This document shows positions 39,576 to 51,238 of a stretch of DNA of 64,000 nucleotides, one piece after another. Numbering within the stretch: position 1 is the stretch's first letter; the number at the start of each line of letters is the position of its first letter. The position numbers were made by a program, and so were the translations under genes. Where the stretch lies: NCBI GenBank assembly GCA_946902875.1, contig OX336348.1, forward strand, positions 12,425,741-12,489,740, in the 5' to 3' direction. The notes beneath the pieces are model-generated. The model did not search any database, had not been told where the DNA came from, and worked only from the letters and a program-made list of their open reading frames with translations. Source of the stretch: Nematopogon swammerdamellus (Eukaryota; Arthropoda; Insecta; Lepidoptera; Adelidae).

Positions 39576-40564
39576 TTTCGGCTCTATGACGTCACACACA
39601 CACAGCTGTGAGCGAGAGTAATCAGAATTGATCCCTAGCCACTCGTGTCGTGTACGTACTGTCGTATCGTACTCGTACGTCAACGTCGTGATTTGTTTGA
39701 CAGACAGTTGACGTTTACGTTTACGTTTATCTATCAAACATGGCGACTCGCTCGCTCTCGCTAGTCATTTGCTAAAATTCACAAACAAAATTTTATTAAC
39801 CCAGGTTTAATTTTAATACCGTTTTAGTAAACGCAGGATTAAAACAGCGTTGAGCGTATACTGCCCATTACCCAACCAATGGGTGACGAGAAGGATAAGC
39901 CTTTCAGGTAAGCAGGCAGGGTGTTCATTTGTTGGAACGTAATAATAATATTTTAACAAAGAATATTTACGGTGATGAAGATAAAATCCATAGTTGCACA
40001 CAAAGACATTTGGCTGCACACTAACCAGTTCTATGCCATGGCTCTATGAATAATAGACTATAATGAAGGGAACTGGAATCTTCGATCATAAAAAATATTA
40101 AGATTCCGCATGTCAGGGCGATTCGTGCCCCACCAAAAATACGTGCAATTCAAATATTACGTGCATCGCCCGCTCATTCTGCCATCGACCGCCAGCGCGA
40201 GAGCACTTGCTTCAGCGTCTTCAATATTACACAAATGCCGGCTTCAGGCCTCTGCGTAGTATACGAGAGCATCTGGCATTATATTTCAAGAGTGAAAATC
40301 CCTTCAAATACAATGTTTTATAAGAAAAAGTAAAAATTTTCACTTCATACATTTAATGTGTTTGGATTAAGTGGAGATGGCTTCTTTAAAATTAAATTTT
40401 TTTACGCCACCACCTTTGAAAACGGTAACACTGGATTCCCAAAAGAATTCTTTTATAATATATATATTTTACTATATTAGATGGCAATTTGAAAAGCTAC
40501 AATAAAATCAACAAAATACCAGAACCCTTACATGATTTTTATTTACAGATTTTTGCTTGTGTTT
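39576..40564. other. Spacer, nothing firmly recognised
   Basis: Mixed sequence with short CGTTTACGTTTACG steps near 39712. No exon, TIR or SINE is identified. Confidence 0.35.
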
Positions 40565-40860
40565 TCTTTGTGTTTTTTTTTATTGAAAGCGCGACCTGTG
40601 GCGCCGAGGCACCCATGAGATGTCTAAGGACGCCCATGGACATTTGGTCGTATGCGGGGGTTGCGAATGCCATGCCGGCCTGACAGGTGCCTGTTCATGC
40701 CCCTCTTGAAGGACCCGAGACTGTACTTGGGAGGAAATATATAGACAGGAGAGCGTCCCAGAGTTTACCGGTTCTATAGAGGAAAAATCTGCAGAAGAGG
40801 TTGGTTATGGTTGGGGATGCGTATCCACGGTAAGTCCAGCGTGTGGGAATGCAATCCTTT
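40565..40860 (-). pseudogene. Jockey-like LINE 3' end
   Basis: Reverse of the 60440-60640 text: GGCATGGCATTCGCAACCCC and GGGTCCTTCAAGAGGGGCAT. It encodes only the last remnants of the RT tail (about KLWDALLS) and carries an A-rich end (T run at 40565). Confidence 0.65.
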
Positions 40861-41962
40861 TTAACAAATTCCTCTTTTCAAACAATTTCCCTTTTAAAAG
40901 CTGACATTTGGCAGAGCCATCCGACAGGTGCAAGCAGTACTCCAAGCATGACCTGATCTGCGATTTGTGCAAAAGGACTTAGGTGCACAAGAAATTTACG
41001 TGTTTCTTTCTTGGTTGGTTCTTGTTTGATTCTTACAGATTTTGAATAACATATTTATTTGCTTTATGAAACGTATATGACAAGTGGTTCAAAAAAGTTA
41101 ACATCAAAGGGAGGAATACGAAAATATTAAAACTGGTCTCGTTTAATAGTTAGTGAGAAATTATTATTTAGGTTGACTGCAAAATTAAGTTTGTTTGTAA
41201 TATATTTATGTATCAAAAAGGTGATGAGTGGAGGTGAGAAATGTTTTTCTTTTTATAACCAGTTTGGTGGTTCAAAAAAAATTATCAAGGTTAATTTATA
41301 GAAGATGCGTCACTACGCTCCGCATCTTCTATAAATTAACCGTAACCTAATAGGGACCATGTCGAGGCAGCCCGTGTCGTTTGTGCATACATGTCTATTC
41401 AAAATCAATGTTTTTGTAGTTAAAAAAAGTTAAGTTTTAATTTTGCATGAAAGATTAAAAATTAAAAGTTGTATGGAAACCTGTTTCTTCTTTTAAGTAA
41501 ACTAAATAAACTACGCGTCCGGCAAAACATTATTTCACTAAAATTTATTTTTTAACTTCAGTCTACACAATAAGCTTACTAGCAATTTGCTAGCAAACTT
41601 CCCCACTTCAAAGCCACGCCCCCGTCGTATTTGTGCGGAACCCTCGGTTTGTGGGTTGGTCAACTTGGTCTGTGTTTTTAATGTTAGTAACATATTGGCT
41701 TTATTTCTAGTAGACACTTCACACTATTAAAGCTAAAATTTTGATATTCCTGTCATTATTGTCATTTTGAGAAAGAAAGACAGGAGATGAACGAATGATT
41801 TAATAATCTTAATTTAAGCACGTCTGTCAAATTTTAGGTGATTTTAGTTGCAAGTGATATAAGACACGTCTAAAGTCGACATAAATTGACAAATGCGTTT
41901 GAAATTTTTATAAAATAATTCACTCATCATCCATAGGTTTTCTTTCACAAATAAATGTAAAT
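40861..41962. other. Spacer with an N-type motif and a perfect hairpin
   Basis: At 41289-41341 a 21-bp perfect stem (GGTTAATTTATAGAAGATGC...) closes an 11-nt loop, next to the GGTGGTTCAAAAAAAATTAT motif of repeat N. No gene is seen. Confidence 0.6.
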
Positions 41963-42221
41963 CGTAAAACTGTAGGTCCCTTCCCTCCTAATCTTACTTG
42001 GTGGTAGGGTCTAACCCGCCCGGGTTGGTACCACCGCACTGAATGAAACGTCGGTTGAAACGGCTATGTAAATAGTTTGTGTTTTCCGACCAGTTCAGTG
42101 TAGCCGGCACGATCGAAGGGGAAAGCACTGACATGGCACCTAGTTCACCCGGTGTTATGGGCTGACCTCACGGACGTTGTAGGTGATGTAGCCAACTGTG
42201 TCAGTTTCCATAAAAAAAAAA
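41963..42221 (+). repeat. SINE family B, 5' truncated
   Basis: Starts in the body (AAAACTGTAGGTCCCTTCCC) and ends GTCAGTTTCCAT with an A tail. Confidence 0.8.
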
Positions 42222-43296
42222 TAAACGAAAAAAATTGCAATAAATGTTTTTAATAAATAATTTAATAATAAGAAGTAAAAAGCCACCTCCATAGTTTTGA
42301 GCCGTTGAAGCAAGCGGCAATTTATCGATCGACTACGTGCGACATTCGCTTGTTTTGGAACACGTAAATTTTTGCGTGGAGCGTGCAGGCAAGCGATACG
42401 GGATTACTCCGCGTGGAAAAAGGATGACACAATATCACTGCGATCTCTTGAGATGGTCGGTCCTGTATTACGCGATACGCACACTACCATAACCACGGTG
42501 TCTCGTTTTAGTAATAATTGAAGTATGAAGTGCGGAGTCCAGAACTATTTTTTCTGTCTACGACTGGAATCAATGACGTATCATGTCTTTGACTGGAATC
42601 TATGTATTTAATTTAACAATTCTATTGATGCCTCTTTGATTGATGCTAACTTTTTTAATTTTTTTATATTGACATAATTGTATTTTTAACCTTTGAACAT
42701 TCTATTCATATGTTTTATTGTAATTTGGCTCTAGTTTTAATTGCCTTTTCATGCACAAAACTGTTTTTTTTTTCTCTGTATTTTTTATAATTTCTTAGGT
42801 GTGTAGTATGTTATTGCTAAACCGGGGGGGGGGGGGGGGGGGGGGGGGCTTTGATACTTGGAGATGATAAGGTGGGGGGGGGGGGGGGGGGGGGGTTGCT
42901 TAGTCGATTTATGATCCGCGCAGGAGAGCGTTTAGGGGGGGCGCGCCATACAAATAAATTTTTCACACAAAATAATTTAAATTTACAATCTAACTAGTGA
43001 TCTGCGCGCATATTTTTATTTACAAATATTCTCCTAATCTAAACTACAAGATAAGGCTACCAGTAATTTGCTAATAAACCTTCAAGTATCAAAGCCTCAG
43101 CCGCTTAACCTGTTGCAAGGGACTAAAATTATTAGTCCCTTGCCAGGGCTAGGCCAGACCAAGAAAGTTACAAATTGTAAATAAACTAAAATATGACGAA
43201 CTCAAGTGTACCGTTGGTACCTAAGACGGAAATGAATAAATGAAATGAAATGTATAATAATATATTATATTAAATGTAATGTGTGACATGTCTGAG
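42222..43296. other. AT-rich spacer with two long G runs
   Basis: G homopolymers occupy about 42825-42848 and 42876-42895. Text at 43010-43090 resembles 41560-41640 (AATTTGCTA... and CTTCAAG/CAAAGCC), suggesting another old dispersed repeat. No gene. Confidence 0.5.
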
Positions 43297-43668
43297 CCAG
43301 GCTTTCCACTCCGACCAACTAAACGGACCCACTAGTTGTGCAGAATGGAACTCGATGAAGGCATTTATTCCAATCCGACCAACTAGTTGATCAGATAATT
43401 TAAACGATTTAATTTGGTAAAATTTTATTCTCAACGAATCAACTGGATAAATGGGTAATGGTAACTGAATCGACCAACCGGTTGCGCAGAATGGGCTTTC
43501 TACTCCGACCAACTGAACTGACCAATTGAAACGTATCAACTACCTATTTTTCATACAACTTTTTGGTTGGTCCGATAGGAATATTTTATTAATTTAAATT
43601 AAATGGTTTTTATCGTGTATGCATATACCTAGTTACTTACATGAAAATTACCTTTGATTTCATTTGCT

Positions 43669-43740
43669 CAGATTTTCAAATCGTCAGACTTTCAAATGGT
43701 CAGATTTGCAATTCGTCAGATTTCAAATGGTCAGATTTGG
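43669..43740 (+). repeat. TCAGATTTTCAAAT minisatellite
   Basis: About four imperfect copies of TCAGATTTTCAAATGG. Confidence 0.75.
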
Positions 43741-44079
43741 TCCACATAATCTAAAATTAATATTTCACAAAATCTTTTAAATGATACCGCTGCTCGAAAC
43801 CTTATATGTCAGAATACAGTCATCGTAATTAAAGTGGAAACCCGAAAGACTACTTGTTAATACTACTGGAAACGGTTCTAAAGTAAGTACCAGGGCAGCA
43901 GAAATTGAAAGGAGGTTTCCATAATTTTATATAAGTTAATGGCTATTATAATAATAATAGCGATTAACTTATACGGAAACCTATGCGAAAACGCGTATTC
44001 ATGGTATTGAATCCTGGGAGAGAATCCTGGCCTCTCTCTGGCCTTGAATGAATGAATAAATCCTGCGAATAAACCATAA

Positions 44080-44345
44080 ATTCTTTCTATTCCATACTAA
44101 TAAAACTGAAATTGTGGTTTTTCACAATTTCTGAAAGAAAGAGATCTATATGTTGGAAGACTTTTTTGTTCCTGGCATGAAACTGAAACGATTACAAAAA
44201 TATTTTTTTTACATTTTACATTAATTTTTTTTTTTTTTTGTAAAAAAAAATTCTTTGTTCTTCAAAAGTCATCTATTTCCGATACAGAACCCCCCCTTAG
44301 CGTACTCTAAATTCATTTTGAAAGACCTTATATAATATAGGTTTT
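44080..44345 (+). repeat. Dispersed repeat I
   Basis: Starts ATTCTTTCTATTCCATACTA and ends GAACCCCCCCTTAGCGTACT and TTTGAAAGACC. Further copies or parts lie within 47576-48260 and 48890-49165. Confidence 0.65.
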
Positions 44346-44410
44346 ATAATTTTTGTCTATTTTTCAAAATTTACATATTGAAAGAAATATGTAAATTTTG
44401 AAAAAATCAA

Positions 44411-44579
44411 ATTTTTTTTTTTTTTTTTTTTATGGAAACTGACACGGTTGGCTACATCACCTACAACATCCGTGATGTCAGCCCATAACACCGGGTGAAC
44501 TTGGTGCCACGTCAGCCTTCCCTTCGATCGTGCCGGCTACACTGAACTGGACGGAAAACACAAACTATTTACATAGCCG
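44411..44579 (-). repeat. SINE family B 3' half
   Basis: T run followed by TATGGAAACTGACACGGTTG; ends at ATTTACATAGCCG. Confidence 0.75.
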
Positions 44580-45618
44580 GGGAAATCGTTGGGAAAGAAA
44601 AATAGTTGATCCGTTTCAATTGGTCGGATGGGAACAAATTTAAATTAATAAAATATTCCTATCGGACCAACCAAAAAGTTGATTTGTTGGGAAAGAAAAA
44701 TAGTTTCCGTTTCAGTTGGTCAGTTTAGTTGGTCGGAGTGGAAAGCCTGGACCCCTACCGTGGTAATTTTACTCGATCGACGAGTTCGAGCTGCGCTCGA
44801 CTCTATCGGTCGCATGAGGCAAATTATTTTGGTACCGGCGCGCGGCGTGCAGGTGAGTACGTATGCGAGTGTCGACCAAGTGACGAATTTTCGTTCGAGT
44901 GTCGATCTACCAGTCTTGCCACTATTACAATTTTTATACTAAATGTATTATGTTACCTAGAATGCAAAGCGCTCATTTTGCTCGGTATCGAACGTTCAAT
45001 ATGGTATGTATACTATTTTTCAGAATCTTTATGTTAATTAAAACAGAAAAAGAGTATTGAATAAGTTGAAAAACGAGTATAAATTGAAAATCCCGATATT
45101 TAAGAGTCGCTATTTAGTATTTAGTAAAAATTACATCGTGGCAACACACGATGTTGGTTGTCGGTCAGCCAGCTGTGTGAGTGATCACGACATTGATTTT
45201 TAATCTCTTTCCCTCAACCCTCCGCCCTTCCTCCAGCCATATTACCTAGCCCCAAAAATACCCCGATAACGGTACTAACGAGGCGAGACCGAGGTAAAGT
45301 GCGGTGCGGCGCGGGGGAAGCGCATTTCTTCGGGGCGAGGTGCCTAGCCTATAATGCCTATATAGATATTCCGACGGGTAATACATTGCTGTAGATACCT
45401 ACCTATCTAAAAATAAATAACTGATGTATGTACCTACCTAGGTAGGTTACCATATTTGGTTATACCTACATTTTAGCTCCACTACCGGTCGGTCGCCTAT
45501 AAATTAGTTACATAGGTAGGTACATACTTAGGTAGGTACTGACAAATTGATATGAGACGTGTATAATAAGACAAGACTTTATTACGCACTTACTACGGTA
45601 ACGTGCGTGTAGGCCGGT

Positions 45619-45938
45619 CGGTACTTAATAAGAATAGCCCCACTGCATCTCTCCCCGTGCATGTCATAAAAGGCGACTAAGAGATAAGGACACAATGCCG
45701 TGCTAAAGGGCGACAGGCTAGCCACCTCTCACTTTGTCACGGTCCTTCCACCGAGTCATGCAGCAGGTGGGTCTTAATGCCTTACTTGCTGCTTTATGTA
45801 GTTAGGTATGTTGTCCGAATAATTATTTGCTAAACGTGGTGGTCGATGTTGTGCTGTAATTTACAAGAGTACTTGCAGCAGCACAACACCGATTACTCTG
45901 CTTACCCCGATTGTCGGGATGATGGTCGGGATATAGCG
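45619..45938 (-). repeat. Repeat family A, near full length
   Basis: From AGCCCCACTGCATCTCTCCC through CAGGTGGGTCTTAATGCC and the GTTGTGCTG hairpin to TACCCCGATTGTCGGGAT. Confidence 0.75.
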
Positions 45939-46024
45939 TATGATATGTATAATGTATGTATGTATGTACCTAGGTACAGACTTTATTCTTATTTTATTTT
46001 AGTGATAGGTACTTAGGTACTTAA

Positions 46025-46886
46025 CCCTCTGAGCAAATTTCAGACTTTTTTTGAAAAGCCGCTGAGCAAACTTCCAAAGGTACCCGCGCGCAACTTTCTC
46101 CGCACTTTTCAATTATAAAATCATAACTCTAATATTTACTTCGGGACCCATATTAATTTGCACCTCATTACAATCTAGATAAAATTATCGTTCATATGAT
46201 ATAGGTTTGAGTTAATTAGATTTCAATTGGAATTAATAAAATATAGGTAAGGTTAGATATCAAATTTTATGGGTCTACGAAGGAAAGAACGAAGATACCT
46301 TGAAAACTAAAGCGACAACATATCTTTTTTTTATTTTAGAATATAACTATAATACATTTCTAATAGAACAGCATCAAATTCTGTTAACATCTTCTTGAAA
46401 AAATGTTCACCAGAACCCACTTACCACACAGAACGGTACGAACTTCCAGCGAATATGCAAATATTTGTTTCATGGACCACGCATATGACACCATCGCTGC
46501 GAACATTTTTTGTTGCGTTCTTTCATTACTCAAGTTTTCATTAGAGGAACAGAGATAGCCCTAAGTTCAAAGCTGACAGAGTAAGAAATAAAAAACCAAC
46601 TCCGGACGTCAAGTCGATTAATAAAGACCAATTTACTTCAAGTGTTTATTTTATTCCAATTCGTAGTTAACAATATCTCATAAATTATTGGGCAAATCGG
46701 TAAGTCATGTACCATTTTAAAAACTACATTAGATGGGCGTATTTTTGTTGCATAATGCCACTTTAGTTTAGTTATTTTTTTTTACCGCGAAGGGCCAAAC
46801 TCAAGGGATGAAGCTGAAATAATTTTAACATGTGGTTCTTAAGTCATTCGGCTGGTCAGTGGAGTGTATCGGATTTGCTCAGAGGG
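46025..46886. mobile_element. piggyBac-type MITE, intact ends
   Basis: TTAA at 46021-46024 and 46887-46890 flank CCCTCTGAGCAAATTTC and the inverse GGATTTGCTCAGAGGG. The 862-bp interior has no transposase. CCCT starts and TTAA duplications are the piggyBac signature. Confidence 0.87.
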
Positions 46887-46890
46887 TTAA

Positions 46891-47364
46891 GTACTTGTAT
46901 TTTTTATCTATATTATTTGAGTAAATACTAAAATAAAATGAAGGAATGAACAACTTATAAATAAAATAATACATATTTAAATACCTTTCCACTAAATTCA
47001 ATGAAAGGAATCGTTAATTTAACATTTAACCAACTTTGAGATTTACTAAACTATCGCAAAAGTTGATCAAGATCAATCGAGTGTTTGGGTGAGCATGGTA
47101 CGTCAAAATTACTCGAAGTTCGAGCTCACATTTCGTACGACTACGCGACGGTACCATTATCTGTCAAAATGTGCTAGATCGACGTTCGAGTTCGAGTAGA
47201 CCACGTGACCATTTTGTGCACTCACTCACTTGTACATTTGACAAGCCGGGACGGATCTCGGCGGGTCGCCGCCGCAGCGGCGAACCGACACGCGCATGTA
47301 CACTTATTTATTAGTCGTCTGGTTCCAGTATGCCTCCGCTGACGGTTATGTATGAATTATGATC
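46891..47364. other. Mosaic spacer
   Basis: It contains GTTCGAGTTCGAGTAGACC and a GGATCTCGGCGGGTCGCC piece related to 31590 and 50335. No gene. Confidence 0.4.
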
Positions 47365-48481
47365 AGACATCGGAATCCGCGGGGCACGAATACGACCTTG
47401 GTAGGGATTGACTACGGCGATCAATAAACAATCGACACTGTTATCGATACTCATATTTATTTGTTTATTGTATTTTATTCATGTCATATTTCAGACCTGA
47501 ATACTTTTATACCTACAGTACTTATATAAACATGTATACTTTATGTTAACGATTAAGTAAATATAATACATATTTATATAAGGTCTTTCAAAATTAGTTC
47601 ATAGTACGCTAAGGGGGGGTTCTGTATCATATAGGGAGTAAAACCTATATTAAAACTTTGGACCTTGGGCTTTTTTGAAGTAAAAAATTTTTTTATGTAG
47701 GTATTTAAATAAAAAAATAGGTGGTTGATTTTTATAACCTAATCGATTCAGTTTCATAACAGTAACAAAAAAGTCTTCATGACCATTATGACGTAACACG
47801 TGTAAGTTGGTAAAAAAAATTAAATTCTTTCTATTCCATACTAATAAAACTAAAATTGTGGTTTTTCACAATTTCTGAAAGAAAGAGATATACGTGTTGG
47901 AAGACTTTTTTGTTCCTAGCACGAAACCGAAACGATTAAGAAAAACATTTTTTTACATTTAATATTAAAAAAAAATTTTTTTGTGAAAAAAAAAAATCTT
48001 TTTTCTTCAAAAGTGATCTATTTCCGATACAGAACCCCCCCTTAGCTTACTATGAACTAATTTTGTAAGACCTATTTTTTTGGACCTTGGCCTTTTTTTA
48101 TGTAAAATATTTTTTATGTGTTTAAATAAAAAAATAGGTGGTTGATTTTTATAGCCTAATCGATTCAGTTTCATAACAGCAACAAAAAAGTCTTCAATAT
48201 CATTATGATGTAACACGTGTAAGTTGGTAAAAAAAATCAAATTCTTTCTATTCCATACTAATAAAACTAATATTGTGGTTTGAACAGATTTGTATTGTAC
48301 CTACAAAGTAAATACAACATTTGTTTATTATATCTTATTTTCTATAGAAATACTCTTAGTTTTAATAATCGACATTATTTCATATTATTCTAAAATAACG
48401 ATCGATTTTCGATATTTGTGGATACATTGTCCCATCACTAAACAACCTTGAATCATTCGTGCCCCGCGGATTCCGATGTAT
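47365..48481. mobile_element. MITE family H, long copy 1
   Basis: Edges ACATCGGAATCCGCGGGGCA and the reverse at 48460-48481. The interior carries repeat I copies (47576-48070 and 48060-48260) not present in the short H copies. Confidence 0.75.
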
Positions 48482-48663
48482 GATTATGATGTAGAAGCTA
48501 TCGGTACCGTCGACAAAAAAGTCGGATAGATGAATGCTCCCGCCACCAGGTGTTAAACTGAACTGTCGTTACTTCGTATTTCAGGCATAGGATTTAAGTA
48601 CTACCATGTAATAATAATTCTACGTAATTATGTGACATGACCAGTGAAGCTAGCGCACACGTC

Positions 48664-49408
48664 ATAATCATACATCGGAATCCGCGGGGCACGAATAATG
48701 ATTCAATGTTGTTTAGTGATGGGACAATGTATCCACAAATATCGAAAATCGATCGTTATTTTAGAATAATATGGAATAATGTCGATTATTAAAACTAAGA
48801 GTATTTCTATAGAAAATAAAATATAATAAACAAATGTTGTATTTATTTTGTAGGTACAATACAAATCTGTTCAAACCACAATATTAGTTTTATTAGTATG
48901 GAATAGAAAGAATTTAATTTGTTTTACCAACTTACACGTGTTACATCATAATGGTCGTGCGTGAAGACTTTTTTGTTACTGTTATGAAACTGAATCGATT
49001 AGGTTATAAAAATCAACCACCTATTTTTTTATTTAAATACCTACATAAAATTTTTTTTTACAAAAAAGCCCAAGGTCCAAAAAAATTTATATAGGTTTTA
49101 CTCCCTATATGATACAGAACCCCCCCTTAGCGTACTATGAACTAATTTTGAAAGACTATATATATATATATATATAAATATGTATTATATTTACTTAATC
49201 GTTAACATAAAGTATACATGTTTATATAAGTACTGTAGGTATATAAGTATTCAGGTCTATATATAAGTATTCAAATATGACATGAATAAAATACAATAAA
49301 CAAATAAATATGAGTATCGATAACAGTGTCGATTGTTTATTGATCGCCGTAGTCAATCCCTAACAAGGTCGTATTCCTGCCCCGCGGATTCCGATGTCTG
49401 GTCATAAT
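48664..49408. mobile_element. MITE family H, long copy 2 (inverted)
   Basis: Same edges, opposite orientation to copy 1, about 180 bp away. It also holds a repeat I copy (to GAACCCCCCCTTAGCGTACT near 49118). Confidence 0.75.
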
Positions 49409-50417
49409 CATATTACTATTCCTTTTTTTACTCGTATTGGCATTTTAACACAACAAATGTTAGTAATAAAACAAATAACACAAAAAAAAAACAAAATTCG
49501 TACACGCGCGAGTGTAGGTAGCTCAATTACACATATAATACGGACGTGGCTACGCGGTATTTTATTCTTTGGCTACGCGACAGCGATACTAACGCTACTG
49601 AGCTAGTCGTCAGCGGGTGTGGCGTGAGGCGTGATGTGCGGAAGCGCGGGCTGAGTGAGCGGCAAACCAGCAATAGACAAGTAATAACAAAAACACAAAA
49701 TCGCCCTAAAGTTACGTTTTATTAATTTTTTTTTATTAAATTAATACTTATATTCTGGTTAAGTCGAAAACGTAAAAATCACCACCACGAATCAGTATGG
49801 TGATCGCCATAACCTGCAAAAATGGTGACACACCTTCCATTTCACCATAGGTACTGTGACTTGAGCACGTATTTTCGTTGGATTCCCAGTCCCACCCACT
49901 CTCTAATTACATAATATAACACTTTAACAGATTGATTACACATTCATAAATGAAAACGTTGAAAAGAAAAAACTACTTTTAAAAATAATAAATCGCAAAA
50001 TAATAAATACAGTTTATTATTTTTCGAAATTCCGTTGTCACCTATACATACAAACAGAGTGCGAGGGAGACACTGGCACATACCGCAGGTGTGCAAGTGA
50101 GCGCACTGACGAACATGCTGGTGCGAAGGATATACTATACGAGGAAGGTGCGGGTGCGAGGGAGAACAGTGACGAGCGCTGTGCGAGAGAGTAGCAATAG
50201 GAGCACAGAGCGGGCGCGAGAGAGATATAACTATGACTGCGGGACTGTGAGAACGGCGGGGGTAGCCCGTCCCCCTTTGCCTCTCTCTGCCTCATACTTT
50301 ACCCCCAATCCGACCTAATTTTCGTTTCTGCGCAGCTCCGCCGCTGCGGCGGCGAGCCGCCGAGATCGGTCCCAGCTATTATACGACGGTACCAATACTG
50401 CCTACTCGTTCATTTTA
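49409..50417. other. Spacer in the 33-bp TIR unit
   Basis: Text such as GGTGCGGGTGCGAGGGAGAA (50148) also occurs at 31660, and GCCGAGATCGG near 50370 resembles 31590. No exon is recognised. Confidence 0.4.
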
Positions 50418-50837
50418 CTCGAACTCGTCGATCGAGTAAAATTACCACGGTTGGGCTGCTGGTCTGAGCAGCAGTTTTGTCCAAAGATGAACTAAATGAA
50501 CTGAACTGAACTATTAGATCAGGAAGAATGAAAAAATCAATAAGCTTTACTTGCTTTAGTGTTCTGTGTTCAAAAGAATTTATTGCAGAAGGAAGAGGTA
50601 CCATTCGTAGACGGAAAGTACCAGTACTTCAAAGCTGCGTTCTATTCTAGCGAATAACAACGCTGCGAACGGCGGCAGCGCGAGATGGCTAAAATTTATT
50701 TTATTTCTGCTCAGAAATCGCGACTTATGTTTTTTATGGCAAAGGCTTGGGTTGGGGCCATAGGAATAACCTAAAAAAAACTTGCTGCTTGATAGGTCGT
50801 GTCTGAACAAAGAGATTAAAAAATGTCTTTGTGTCTG

Positions 50838-50945
50838 AATAATTTGCTAAACGTGTTGGTCGGTGTTGTGCTGTAATTTAGTTCTTGCAGCACAACACCG
50901 ATTACTCTGCTCGCCCCTATTATCGGGATACAGCGTGTGGTATAA
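50838..50945 (-). repeat. Repeat family A fragment abutting a coding exon
   Basis: GTGTTGGTCGGTGTTGTGCTG through TTGCAGCACAACACC to TATCGGGATACAGCGTGTGG. It ends just before the SANT-domain exon. Confidence 0.7.
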
Positions 50946-50998
50946 GTACGTTTGTATGTGTGGCTACGCAAAGTGCGCGGGGCGAGGCGGGTGTGAGG

Positions 50999-51238
50999 AG
51001 CAGGGAGAGATGTGCCAACTTCACGAACGCGGAGTGCGAGCGGCTCGCGCGGCTGGTGGAGGCGCGCGGCGCGGTGCTGCTGGACCCGCGCACGGACGGG
51101 GCGGTGCTGCGCGAGAAGGCGCGCGCGTGGCTCGCGCTCGCGGACGAGTTCAACTCGCTCGGCGCGGACTCGGACGTGCCGCGCACGGTGCCGCAGCTGC
51201 GTAATAAGTTTCGCAACTTGAAGAAACTTTGGCGACAG
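50999..51238 (+). CDS. SANT-domain exon
   Basis: GC-rich exon with donor GTAACT at 51239 and end in phase 0 after CAG. The acceptor is uncertain: candidates include CAG at 51001-51003 or, farther left, TTCTTGCAG inside repeat A (50880s), from which the frame stays open. Confidence 0.75.

Larger units (their letters stand above)
43297..44750. mobile_element. Element K with about 32-bp TIRs
   Basis: CCAGGCTTTCCACTCCGACC at the left and its reverse GGTCGGAGTGGAAAGCCTGG at the right; further inverted matches continue to about 43600 and 44600. It holds an 18-22 bp minisatellite (43669-43740), family I (44080-44345) and a SINE B piece. No transposase. Confidence 0.75.
44758..50450. mobile_element. 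5.7-kb unit bounded by a perfect 33-bp inverted repeat
   Basis: 44758-44790 starts CCGTGGTAATTTTACTCGAT; 50418-50450 is its exact reverse complement. Inside lie repeat A, a piggyBac-type MITE and two facing family H elements. I see no transposase and no clear target duplication, so a large non-autonomous element or an inverted solo repeat pair are both possible. Confidence 0.5.
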
